DNA of 10,573 bases from positions 1-10,573 of the forward strand of contig DONH01000060.1 of NCBI GenBank assembly GCA_003509235.1, written 5' to 3'. The stretch is from Planctomycetaceae bacterium. Lineage in GTDB: Bacteria > Planctomycetota > Planctomycetia > Pirellulales > UBA1268. Below, one piece after another: positions 1 to 7,384 of the stretch (within the stretch, counting starts at the first letter, position 1; the number at the start of each line of letters is the position of its first letter). The notes under the pieces were generated by a model. The model was not told where the DNA came from. It saw nothing but the letters and a program-made list of their open reading frames with translations, and searched no databases. Made by a program: the position numbers and the translations under genes.

Positions 1-1161
1 AGCAGCCGGATCTGCTTTCACTAAAGCAAGAACGCCATTTTCCCACTGGACATACAAGCGTCCATCAGCTGCAACAATAGCTGCTGAGCCCTTTCCTCCA
101 ACATCACTTCGATTTTTCCAAACCACCTCTCCTGTCATCAAGTCAGCGCTGATAAGAAACGTTCCACTGTCAGCGCATCCATAGAGGTGATCGTCGATGA
201 GGACAACTCCGCCATGCTTATTTGCCAAGTCTTTTTTGAGAGGAAATATTTCCTTCGATATCACTGATCCACCTGGACCAGGAACTTGCTGAATGAGTGC
301 TCCTCCTCTTTTGTATCCTGCTACAAAATAGACAAGGTCATCTTTAATAATCGGTGTTGGAATAACAGCTGTCGTCTTTTCGATTGGAAATGTCCATTGG
401 AGTTTGCCTGTTTCAGCATCGACGGCAAACCCTCCAGATCCAGTCATTTGTATGTATATTTTTTTACCAGCAATTTCGCTGATGACAATCGATGCATGGC
501 CAGCACCACGATCATTTGGAACAGGGCATTTCCAAATGACTTCACCATTGTTTTTGTTAAGAGCAACCATCGTTGCTTGGCTGCCACCCGGTGTACAAAC
601 AAGTTTGTCACCATCAATAAGAACGGATTCACTGTATCCCCACGCATCATCTTTCATTCCACCGAAAGCAGACTTCAAATCAATTGCTTTTCCAAATTCT
701 CCGGTCTCAGCGTCGCAGCCAATAAGCAATCCAAAAGGTGTGATGACATACACAATTCCGTCAGAAATGGTTGGAGTACTCCGAGAACCATTCCAGCTTG
801 GTTTCTTATTTTCGTTATATGCTTCGCCTGTTTTTGTATGCCAGATTGGTTTTCCAGAGGTACGGTCAAAGCATGAGAGGTATTCATCAGCATCGGATGC
901 AGTTGAGGGGCCATCACCCAGCGTAAAAATTCTATCGCCCACGATAGCCAGACTGGCATAGCCACGGCCGGCACCAGCTGCACGCCAGACAAGTTTTGGA
1001 CCTTCATCTGGCCACGATTCGAGTAAGTTGGTGTCGGGAGCAATGCCAGTACGGCTGCTACCACGAAACGTTGGCCAATCAGTCGCGTGCGCTGCTTGAA
1101 GAAAGAAACAGCAGAATAGAACTAAGAAAATATGGTGAAACTTGCTCGGGAAGCACTGCAT
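1..1161 (-). CDS. Secreted PQQ-like beta-propeller protein (BamB/quinoprotein-like fold), 3' end outside window
   Basis: The reverse strand reads open from an ATG at 1161 to the window edge, giving 387 residues without a stop, so the C-terminus is missing. Residues 1-26 form a signal peptide (hydrophobic IFLVLFCCFFL core, AHA cleavage site), so the protein is exported. The mature start has the WPTFRG motif (residues 29-34) and a following E-S-W-P segment, typical of the large planctomycete family of secreted PQQ-like propellers. Blade signatures of the type D-x-x-(S/T)-G-x-x-x-W recur near residues 98-107, 199-210, 247-256 and 338-348, with weaker ones near 148-158 and 378-383. The start is supported by GGAG eight bases upstream (1170-1173) and by the signal peptide. 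The family includes BamB-like scaffolds and quinoprotein dehydrogenases; no catalytic residues can be assigned, so a binding or scaffold role is as likely as an enzyme. It is separated from the efflux operon upstream by about 270 bases and has its own promoter candidate. Confidence 0.93.
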   Translation of the reverse strand, partial: MQCFPSKFHHIFLVLFCCFFLQAAHATDWPTFRGSSRTGIAPDTNLLESWPDEGPKLVWRAAGAGRGYASLAIVGDRIFTLGDGPSTASDADEYLSCFDRTSGKPIWHTKTGEAYNENKKPSWNGSRSTPTISDGIVYVITPFGLLIGCDAETGEFGKAIDLKSAFGGMKDDAWGYSESVLIDGDKLVCTPGGSQATMVALNKNNGEVIWKCPVPNDRGAGHASIVISEIAGKKIYIQMTGSGGFAVDAETGKLQWTFPIEKTTAVIPTPIIKDDLVYFVAGYKRGGALIQQVPGPGGSVISKEIFPLKKDLANKHGGVVLIDDHLYGCADSGTFLISADLMTGEVVWKNRSDVGGKGSAAIVAADGRLYVQWENGVLALVKADPAA

Positions 1162-1234
1162 GGAATTTTCTCCAGATATGTTGGCCGAAGCTTCATGCAA
1201 CGGCAATGTGTTGTTTTAGTATGACGATTCTCGA

Positions 1235-1263
1235 CTTATTCGACCACTCACCAATCACGTCAA
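1235..1263 (-). promoter_or_regulatory. Candidate sigma70-type promoter for the propeller gene
   Basis: On the minus strand TTGACG (1263-1258) matches the -35 consensus at five of six bases. It lies exactly 17 bases before AATAAG (1240-1235), which matches the -10 consensus at four of six. This would place the transcript start near 1228 and give a leader of about 67 bases before the ATG at 1161. Position, strand and spacing all fit, but planctomycete promoters are poorly characterised and the -10 element is weak. Confidence 0.45.
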
Positions 1264-1288
1264 CCGGATACCGTTGATAGTCGAATAA
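1236..1288. repeat. 9-bp perfect inverted repeat flanking the propeller promoter
   Basis: TTATTCGAC at 1236-1244 is the exact reverse complement of GTCGAATAA at 1280-1288. The arms are 35 bases apart (about 44 bases centre to centre, near four helical turns). One arm overlaps the proposed -10 element and the other lies upstream of the -35. Between them, 1260-1277 can form a small seven-pair hairpin with one bulged C and an ATA loop. The arrangement resembles a two-site operator, but the regulator is unknown and a chance match cannot be excluded. Confidence 0.4.
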
Positions 1289-1427
1289 AATGTTGGTCTC
1301 ATTGGCTCAGAGTCACGTCCATTCAGGTGCAGAATCATGTAACGAGCATGGGCAGTCTTACAGGTGAAGAAAGTCACCCACGCGTTTGTGAAAACAATAC
1401 AACAGGCAGCACAACATTGAGACTGAT

Positions 1428-4400
1428 TCACCGAAGAACTGCCGTTTTCGTATTATTTTTTGGACAAAACCACATGATGACCGAGTAAAAGACTGGCGTG
1501 AAGAAAATGCCGAAGACAGTGACCCCAAGCATGCCAGAAAAGACTGCTGTTCCAAGAGCAACACGCATCTCAGCACCAGCACCTCGGCCAATGAGCAGTG
1601 GCACGACACCAAGAATAAAAGCAAGAGACGTCATCAGGATTGGTCGTAAACGCTGGGTTGCTGCCTCGAGAACTGCCTGCGTTCGTGGGAGTCCGTCAGC
1701 CTCACGCTGCTTGGCAAACTCGACAATTAAGATCGCATTCTTGGCTGCCAGACCAACAAGAACAAGAAGCCCAATTTGAGTAAAAATATTGTTATCACTT
1801 CCAGCAATCCAGACACCCGATATTGCTGCTAAAAGACACATTGGTACGATCAAGATGACAGCGAGTGGAAGCAGCCAGCTTTCGTACTGAGCGGCAAGAA
1901 CAAGAAAAACAAAAAGAGTTCCCATCGCAAAGACAAAAATCGCTGTATTTCCGGCAAGTATCTGTTGCAAAGACAAGTCGGTCCATTCGAAGTCGATCCC
2001 TTGTTGAAGGAGTCCTTGGCCGGCTGGTGGTTGGCTCGCTAGCGTTTCAACCAGTGCAATGGCATCACCAGAACTTGTTCCAGCGAGTGTTGATCCTGAG
2101 AGGTCTGCCGATGGTGCAAGGTTGTATCGTGTGACAACAGCCGGACCACTAGTTTCTTCTACGGTCAGGAGGGTCGCTAGTGGCACCATTTCACCATCGT
2201 TGTTGCGAACTTCAAGTCTCCCGATGTCTTCAGGAAGCATTCGAAATGGAGCATCAGCCTGAGCCATAACCTGCCAATTCCTTCCAAATGCCGTGAAGTC
2301 ATTGATATAGGTACTTCCAAGATAAACCTGAAGTGTCTGATGAATAGATTTGATTGAGACGCCAGCAGCTTTTGCTTTTGTCCGATCAATATTGATAAAC
2401 AGTTGTGGCTGGTTTGCTTTGAAACTGGAAAAGAGTCCGACGAGTCCTGGTTGCGCTGCAAGCGCGTCAGCGAGTCCGGCGGTTGTTTGCTCCAGTTCGG
2501 TCGCTCCATGACCTGTACGGTCACGAACCTGCAATTTGAAACCACCGGTGTTTCCAAGGCCATCAATTGGCGGAGCATTAAAGACCACGCAACGAGCATC
2601 ACGAACCCGATAAAAATCTTTCCGTAGTTTTCGTGCGATTGCAAAAGATGACTGTTCAGAATGCACGGCCCGCCTTGCAAAAGGATCAAGAATGACAAAC
2701 ATGCCACCAGCATTCGATAGGCTGACGCTGGATAGTAAAGAATAACCAGAGACAGATATCGTATGCGCAACACCTGGTGTCTTGGCGGCAATCTTTTCTA
2801 ATTCTGTAATGACTTCTGCTGTTCGTTCATGACTTGCTCCTTCAGGGAGTGTCGCATTGACAAGAAGATATCCTTTGTCCTGTTCTGGAATGAATCCAAC
2901 GGGAACAGTATTAAAACCAAAATAGGCAAGTCCCATCAGAGCGATGTACACCCCGACCATCACGATGCCAATTTTTAAAAGAAGTCCAACGACGACTCCA
3001 TAGACTCCTGTTGTGATATCAAAAAAAAGATTAAAGAGTTTGAAAAAACCGGCTAGCAGTATGTTGAAAAGGGGTGCAAGAAAAGATCCGCAAACAAAGC
3101 CGATGCCAAATACACAAAGTCGGAGAGCCCACGTCACAAGAACTGGTTGGGAGCCTTCAGCCAAACCAGTCCAGAAAATAACGAAGTCTTCAGCGAGCCA
3201 GATTGTCATTAATCCAAAGAGAAGACCAATGACAATGAAAGGCAGCGGATCATTCCGTTTGTGGTTTCGGTTCGTTGAATCTGATGCATTGGGACTGCTG
3301 AAAAGAATAGCTGCCAGTGCAGGAGAAAGTGTAAGAGAATTAATTGCTGAAAAGACTGTGCTGGCAGCAATCGTGATAGCAAATTGGCGATAAAACTCAC
3401 CACTGATACCCGTAATAAAAGCTGTTGGTACAAAAACTGCCGCAAGAACCAATGCGATTGCTATGAGTGCACCACTTACTTCACGCATTGTCTGTCGTGC
3501 AGCCTCACGAGGAGGAAGTCCCTGATGAATAAGCCGCTCAACGTTCTCTACCACAACAATGGCATCATCGACCACGATTCCAATTGCAAGTACGAGTCCA
3601 AATAGAGACAGGTTGTTTAGTGAAAAACCAAGACCGGCCATGACTGCAAACGCGCCTATCAACGAGACTGGGACAGCAATCATTGGAATTAATGTTGCCC
3701 GCCAGTTTTGCAGGAACAAAAGAACCACAACAAATACGAGGATCACTGCTTCGAACAACGTCTTCATGACCTCTTGGATACTTTCCTCAACGAAAACAGT
3801 TGTGTCGTAGAGTACGCCGTATTCCAGACCCGAAGGAAAGCTTACAGCGAGTTTCTTCATTTCATTGCGGACTCGTTTTGCAGTAGCAATGGCATTCGAT
3901 CCGGGCCGCTGATAGATCGCCATTGTGATGGCTTCACTGCCATCGACGCGACTTGCTGTATCTTCATTTTTTGCACCGAGTTCTACTCTGCCAACATCAC
4001 GAATACGCACGATCTCTCGGCCAACAGCGGGTGCACCTTTTGTTGCAGTTGATTCATGGCCAGTCTTGATAATGACATCTGCAAATTCCTCTGGTTCCAG
4101 TAATCGACCTGTCGTGTTGAGAGGCACCTGAAAAGCTATGCCAGGAGTAGCTGGTGGTTGACCAAGGCGGCCAGCTGGCACCTGAATATTCTGTTCCTGC
4201 AATGCTTTGATAACATCACCAGCAGTCATGTTACGGGTTGCTAGTTCATCTGGATCAAGCCAGATTCGCATGGAGTAATCGCGGGCTCCAAGAAAAGAAA
4301 CATCACCCACACCCTCAAGCCGTGCAATCGTATCTTTGACTTGAATCAATGCGTAGTTACTGAGGTAGAGTTGGTCGTATCTGCCGTCGGAAGAAAAAAG

Positions 4401-4826
4401 ATTGACACAAAGAAGAATACTTGGCGATTTTTTTTTGGTGATCACGCCTTGACGTTTTACTTCAGCAGGAAGTTTTGCTTCTGCAATTGCCACGCGATTT
4501 TGTGTCAGCACTTGCGCAAGATCGATATCAGTCCCAAGCTTAAACGTGACATCAATAACAGACTGTCCATCACCAGTACTTTTCGATGAGATGAACAGCA
4601 TTTCCTCAACACCGTTGACCTCCTGTTCGATCGGGGTTGTCACAGTGTTAGCAACGACTTGGGAAGAGGCACCGGGATACACGGTTTGAATGGAAATCGT
4701 TGGTGGCACGACGTCTGGATATTGGCTGACAGGAAGTCCTGTTGCAGCAATACCCCCGACGATGACAATCACTATTGAAAGTACCGTCGCAAAGACCGGC
4801 CTGTTAATAAAGAACTGGCTGATCAC
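1428..4826 (-). CDS. HAE1/AcrB-family RND multidrug efflux permease
   Basis: This is the inner-membrane, proton-driven pump subunit of a tripartite RND exporter (hydrophobe/amphiphile efflux-1 family), 1132 residues long. The N-terminus, ISQFFINRPVFA, is the classical AcrB-type start leading into TM1. The proton-relay aspartates are D420-D421 in the GIVVDDAIVVVENV segment (AcrB D407/D408), and the relay lysine is K1029 in GLAAKNA (AcrB K940). The RLRPILMTS motif near 1059-1067 contains the equivalent of AcrB R971. The two porter halves and the repeated TM bundles are all present. The family is usually 1020-1050 residues; the excess is a roughly 70-80-residue insertion at about 512-588 with two extra hydrophobic stretches. 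The start codon is GTG (4826-4824). It overlaps the adaptor's TGA as GTGA, with a GAGGTGG-type ribosome binding site just upstream, which implies translational coupling. Substrates cannot be predicted. The coding strand carries an A9 run (4436-4428) and a T8 run (3028-3021). Confidence 0.97.
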   Translation of the reverse strand: MISQFFINRPVFATVLSIVIVIVGGIAATGLPVSQYPDVVPPTISIQTVYPGASSQVVANTVTTPIEQEVNGVEEMLFISSKSTGDGQSVIDVTFKLGTDIDLAQVLTQNRVAIAEAKLPAEVKRQGVITKKKSPSILLCVNLFSSDGRYDQLYLSNYALIQVKDTIARLEGVGDVSFLGARDYSMRIWLDPDELATRNMTAGDVIKALQEQNIQVPAGRLGQPPATPGIAFQVPLNTTGRLLEPEEFADVIIKTGHESTATKGAPAVGREIVRIRDVGRVELGAKNEDTASRVDGSEAITMAIYQRPGSNAIATAKRVRNEMKKLAVSFPSGLEYGVLYDTTVFVEESIQEVMKTLFEAVILVFVVVLLFLQNWRATLIPMIAVPVSLIGAFAVMAGLGFSLNNLSLFGLVLAIGIVVDDAIVVVENVERLIHQGLPPREAARQTMREVSGALIAIALVLAAVFVPTAFITGISGEFYRQFAITIAASTVFSAINSLTLSPALAAILFSSPNASDSTNRNHKRNDPLPFIVIGLLFGLMTIWLAEDFVIFWTGLAEGSQPVLVTWALRLCVFGIGFVCGSFLAPLFNILLAGFFKLFNLFFDITTGVYGVVVGLLLKIGIVMVGVYIALMGLAYFGFNTVPVGFIPEQDKGYLLVNATLPEGASHERTAEVITELEKIAAKTPGVAHTISVSGYSLLSSVSLSNAGGMFVILDPFARRAVHSEQSSFAIARKLRKDFYRVRDARCVVFNAPPIDGLGNTGGFKLQVRDRTGHGATELEQTTAGLADALAAQPGLVGLFSSFKANQPQLFINIDRTKAKAAGVSIKSIHQTLQVYLGSTYINDFTAFGRNWQVMAQADAPFRMLPEDIGRLEVRNNDGEMVPLATLLTVEETSGPAVVTRYNLAPSADLSGSTLAGTSSGDAIALVETLASQPPAGQGLLQQGIDFEWTDLSLQQILAGNTAIFVFAMGTLFVFLVLAAQYESWLLPLAVILIVPMCLLAAISGVWIAGSDNNIFTQIGLLVLVGLAAKNAILIVEFAKQREADGLPRTQAVLEAATQRLRPILMTSLAFILGVVPLLIGRGAGAEMRVALGTAVFSGMLGVTVFGIFFTPVFYSVIMWFCPKNNTKTAVLR

Positions 4827-6031
4827 GGTGTCACCACCTCTTGGGGAGTTGAAGATTCAGTAGTTTCTTCAACAGGCTGGACCGTACTATTTTCACGGGC
4901 GCGTGACATGCCAGAGATGACAATACGATCGTTCTCGCCAAGACCCTCTTCAATGACGCGGAGTATTCCGTCTGTCGTGGGAACGCTTCGTCCGGTGGTC
5001 ACAGTCCGATATTCAACTCGATTTGTATCATTGACAACCGCAACGTATTTTCGACCCTGATCAATGCCAAGGGCTCGTTCTGGGACCAACATCGTGCGTT
5101 CTGGTTCGGCAGTTGTCATCTGTACTCGCATGAACATGCCGGGAGTAATTAGCTCTTCAGGATTGGGTAGCAGGCCACGGCATCGCACGGTTCCAGTCGT
5201 CGGTTTTACGCCAATGTCCACAAAGTCAAGAATTCCTTTGTGTACAAAGAGTTCTTCCGTTACAAGTCGGGCCGACACAGGGATCTCAAGTTCTTTGATA
5301 TCCCTCCAGGTGACGGCCTCTCCACCACGTTTTGCGATTGCTCGTTGCCGAGCTAAGAGGAGTGCACGTTCATCAGTGTCAAAGTACACCTCGATAGGTG
5401 ATGTGGTGACAACAGTTGTGAGCCGGGTGGCCGAGCTACCCGTTCCTGAAACAAGGTCTCCAACATCTACTTCACGCGTGCTTACTCGACCAGTGAGTGG
5501 TGAGATAATCCGGCAAAATTCAAGGTCGAGTTCGGCCTGGGCTACAGTTGCACGAGATTTATCAAGCATCGCGTTGGCAACATCTCGCTTGGCAACCAAT
5601 ATCTCATATTGTTCTCGAGTCACGACTGCTTTCGGAAGTAGATTCTTGTACCTCGCAACTTCACTCTCAAGTTCATTGAGTTCGGCAAGAGCTTTGGCAA
5701 CATCAGCCCGAGCCTGATCACGAATAACAAGGTAGGGCCGCTGGTCAATTGAAAACAGTGGATCACCCTTAGTAATTCGCTGACCATCACTAAAATGAAT
5801 TTCTGTGATAAATCCTGAGACACGAGCTTTTACCTCAACTGTTTCAACAGCGGCGGCGTTCCCATTAAATTCCAAAGGATTTGTAAGATTCTGAATACTC
5901 GGTTTTGTGACGACTACTTCAGGGGTGGGTGGTTGAACAAGTGACGGAGCAGGCCGTTGGCACCCAGTGAGTACACACAGTACAAGTAATAGCAGTCGAT
6001 AAAAACAGCACGACAGTCGATAAACAAACAC
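4823..6031 (-). CDS. RND efflux periplasmic adaptor lipoprotein (membrane fusion protein)
   Basis: This subunit bridges the RND permease to an outer-membrane channel. I chose the GTG at 6031-6029 (402 residues). It gives a normal lipoprotein signal with basic and aromatic residues, a LLLLVLCV core and the lipobox LTGC with lipidated C24, and it has GGGAG ten bases upstream. An in-frame TTG at 6073 would add 14 residues, but no ribosome binding site precedes it. In order: the first half-lipoyl motif (about 65-98, with VEVKARVSGFI and a DGQxxxKGDPL turn), a short alpha-helical hairpin (about 99-170, rich in Ala, Glu and Leu), the second half-lipoyl motif (about 171-194, with ISPLTGRVS), a beta-barrel domain (about 208-311, with the TPGMFMRV motif near its end) and the membrane-proximal domain (about 312-381). 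The tail is rich in Thr, Glu and Ser. It is first in the operon with the permease, and its stop overlaps the permease start by four bases. Confidence 0.95.
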   Translation of the reverse strand: MFVYRLSCCFYRLLLLVLCVLTGCQRPAPSLVQPPTPEVVVTKPSIQNLTNPLEFNGNAAAVETVEVKARVSGFITEIHFSDGQRITKGDPLFSIDQRPYLVIRDQARADVAKALAELNELESEVARYKNLLPKAVVTREQYEILVAKRDVANAMLDKSRATVAQAELDLEFCRIISPLTGRVSTREVDVGDLVSGTGSSATRLTTVVTTSPIEVYFDTDERALLLARQRAIAKRGGEAVTWRDIKELEIPVSARLVTEELFVHKGILDFVDIGVKPTTGTVRCRGLLPNPEELITPGMFMRVQMTTAEPERTMLVPERALGIDQGRKYVAVVNDTNRVEYRTVTTGRSVPTTDGILRVIEEGLGENDRIVISGMSRARENSTVQPVEETTESSTPQEVVTP

Positions 6032-6041
6032 GAAGCGAGTA

Positions 6042-6046
6042 CTCCC
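6042..6046 (-). promoter_or_regulatory. Ribosome binding site that decides the adaptor start
   Basis: GGGAG on the minus strand lies ten bases before the GTG at 6031. The alternative upstream TTG at 6073 has no purine-rich site at a suitable distance. Together with the better signal-peptide length this favours the shorter protein. Confidence 0.5.
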
Positions 6047-6216
6047 AACCAGAGAAGTAAATAGCTGAATCAAAGACTACCGATCTTACACCGTGATGGT
6101 ATCTGTGACCTCACCTTCCTCAAAAACCCTAGTATCGAATGCGGCTGTGTATCTACGGCCATGCTGTCACACCAGAATGGATGATATTTCGAGCTACATA
6201 GTGCGATTCGGAGCGG

Positions 6217-6249
6217 TTGGCGTGAACTCTCGATTCTGGCGGGTATGAT
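6217..6249 (+). promoter_or_regulatory. Weak promoter candidate for the hisI-queD-hemB operon
   Basis: TATGAT at 6244-6249 matches the -10 consensus at five of six bases and lies about 70 bases before the hisI start. The only TTGRCN-like -35 element is TTGGCG at 6217-6222, with a 21-base spacer, which is too long for standard sigma70. It is listed because the divergent region 6032-6318 must contain start signals for both flanking operons and this is the best one visible. No convincing promoter for the minus-strand efflux operon was found there. Confidence 0.2.
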
Positions 6250-6318
6250 AGATGTATGTACTAACAAAACTGGTAACGGTGTCATTTTTCATTCCCTCTC
6301 CCCCTTGGAACAAAGTCC

Positions 6319-6819
6319 GTGGCAGATTCACAATCCTCATCAGATGCCCTTCGTCTTTTTGCGCCTCGTACCTCAATTGAACAAGTTGAGGAAGGAAATG
6401 AACTCGCACCTAAGTTTGATGAAAAAGGCCTTATTCCATGTGTCACAACAGATCATACGTCGGGTGAGTTGCTGATGGTAGCCGTAATGAACCAAGAGGC
6501 ACTCGAGAAAACAATCGTAACGGGAGAGGCTCATTACTTCAGCCGGAGTCGTCAGTGTCTCTGGCATAAGGGAGCGACAAGCGGGCTTGTTCAGAACGTT
6601 GTCGAAATGAGAATTGATGATGACCAAGACTGTATTTGGTTGCGTGTTGATGTCGCCGGTGACGCGAGTTGTCATGTTGGGTATCGATCCTGCTTTTACC
6701 GAAAAGTTCCAGTGGGTGTGCAGCGAGATAGCAATTTGGAACTTGAGTTTATCGAGGCTGAAAAAACATTTGATCCAAAAGAAGTCTACGGTGATGCACC
6801 AAATCCAACGCAGTTGTAG
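6319..6819 (+). CDS. hisI: Phosphoribosyl-AMP cyclohydrolase
   Basis: This cytoplasmic enzyme opens the purine ring of phosphoribosyl-AMP, the third step of histidine biosynthesis. The 166-residue protein has all the family landmarks. GLIPCV (37-42) leads into [12 protein letters not shown] (51-62), followed by [11 protein letters not shown] (68-78) and LWHKGATSG (81-89). The metal-binding D-x-D-x-D is at D100, D102 and D104, and [12 protein letters not shown] (117-128) supplies conserved cysteines C118 and C125. It is a stand-alone HisI without the fused HisE pyrophosphatase domain found in enterobacteria. The first 30 residues are a non-conserved, acidic extension. The start is GTG at 6319: an in-frame stop at 6274-6276 leaves no other usual start codon upstream, although the ribosome binding site (a GGA about ten bases before) is weak. 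No other his genes are nearby. The next gene begins 31 bases downstream on the same strand. Confidence 0.96.
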   Translation: MADSQSSSDALRLFAPRTSIEQVEEGNELAPKFDEKGLIPCVTTDHTSGELLMVAVMNQEALEKTIVTGEAHYFSRSRQCLWHKGATSGLVQNVVEMRIDDDQDCIWLRVDVAGDASCHVGYRSCFYRKVPVGVQRDSNLELEFIEAEKTFDPKEVYGDAPNPTQL

Positions 6820-6850
6820 TCCAGTGAGTGAATGATAAGGAAATTTTTCT

Positions 6851-7384
6851 ATGGCTGATGTAACTACAACACAACTTGCACTCATTCGCCAGTTAAAGTT
6901 CTGTGCTGGTCACAGGCTCTACCGGCACGAAAGCAAATGTGCTTTTTTTCACGGGCATAATTATCGTGTCGATCTTGAGGTGGTTGCCGCAAAAGGCGGT
7001 GACGAAGTCGATGACGTTGGTCGCGTTGTAGATTTTTCACTTATAAAAAATCGAATGCTTGGTTGGCTTGACGATCACTGGGATCATGCGTTCCTGATCT
7101 ATGAAGAAGACAAGAATGCGTTAGCCGCTATTCAGATCGTGGAGCCAGTGAAGTATTTTGTCATGCCCCATAACCCGACAGCGGAAAATATGGCGAGATA
7201 CCTTCTTGAGATCGTTGCCCCGCATGTCTTAACGGATCTTGGCGTCGTTGCCCGACAGGTTGCTCTGTGGGAGACCACCGAGTCGTGTGCCGTAGCCACA
7301 CGTTCTGAGCATCCAGTGGCTATTGGTCCAGCCATGCCTAGGACTGCTATTATCAAAGATAGTCGAGGTTCGGTGACGTTATGA
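6851..7384 (+). CDS. queD: 6-pyruvoyl-tetrahydropterin synthase / QueD-family protein (probable 6-carboxytetrahydropterin synthase)
   Basis: The PTPS/QueD family converts 7,8-dihydroneopterin triphosphate to a 6-substituted tetrahydropterin. In bacteria the usual product is 6-carboxytetrahydropterin, the second step towards queuosine and other 7-deazapurines. Zinc ligands are visible as H21 (FCAGHRL) and H34/H36 (FHGHNY). The catalytic Cys is C30 in the C-x-x-x-H-G-H arrangement. Further landmarks are GRVVDFSLIK (57-66), the D78-H79 pair in LDDHWDHAFL, NPTAENMARYL (108-118) and the pterin-binding Glu at E141 in LWETTES. The 177 residues exceed the roughly 120 of E. coli QueD. The extra length lies in internal loops and a C-terminal tail of about 30 residues with no recognised motif. 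The start has AAGGAAA upstream (6837-6843). Its TGA overlaps the hemB ATG as ATGA. No other queuosine genes are in the window, so the exact product is inferred; a PTPS-III or tetrahydrobiopterin-type role is possible. Confidence 0.85.
   Translation: MADVTTTQLALIRQLKFCAGHRLYRHESKCAFFHGHNYRVDLEVVAAKGGDEVDDVGRVVDFSLIKNRMLGWLDDHWDHAFLIYEEDKNALAAIQIVEPVKYFVMPHNPTAENMARYLLEIVAPHVLTDLGVVARQVALWETTESCAVATRSEHPVAIGPAMPRTAIIKDSRGSVTL

Noticed and set aside
286..961. Plus-strand open frames of 185-196 codons
   Set aside because: They lie opposite the propeller gene, whose reverse-strand translation has a signal peptide and repeated blade motifs. The plus-strand peptides are rich in Cys, Ser and Phe and resemble nothing known.
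1363..1378. GGTGA-AGAAAG-TCACC hairpin downstream of the permease gene as its terminator
   Set aside because: The stem has only five pairs and no T-run follows on the minus strand, so it does not make a convincing intrinsic terminator.
2177..2791. Minus-strand 204-codon open frame in another frame inside the RND permease gene
   Set aside because: It overlaps conserved permease sequence in a different frame and shows no family motif.
5064..5717. Plus-strand 217-codon open frame opposite the adaptor gene
   Set aside because: Its composition is dominated by Ser, Arg, Thr and Val, as expected of an antisense shadow, and the adaptor reading has all expected domains.
6070..6285. Minus-strand 71-residue open frame ending next to the alternative TTG start of the adaptor
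   Set aside because: Its TGA overlaps that TTG like a coupled pair, but the peptide has no domain, signal or clear ribosome binding site, and the adaptor start is better placed at 6031. It occupies what should be promoter DNA.
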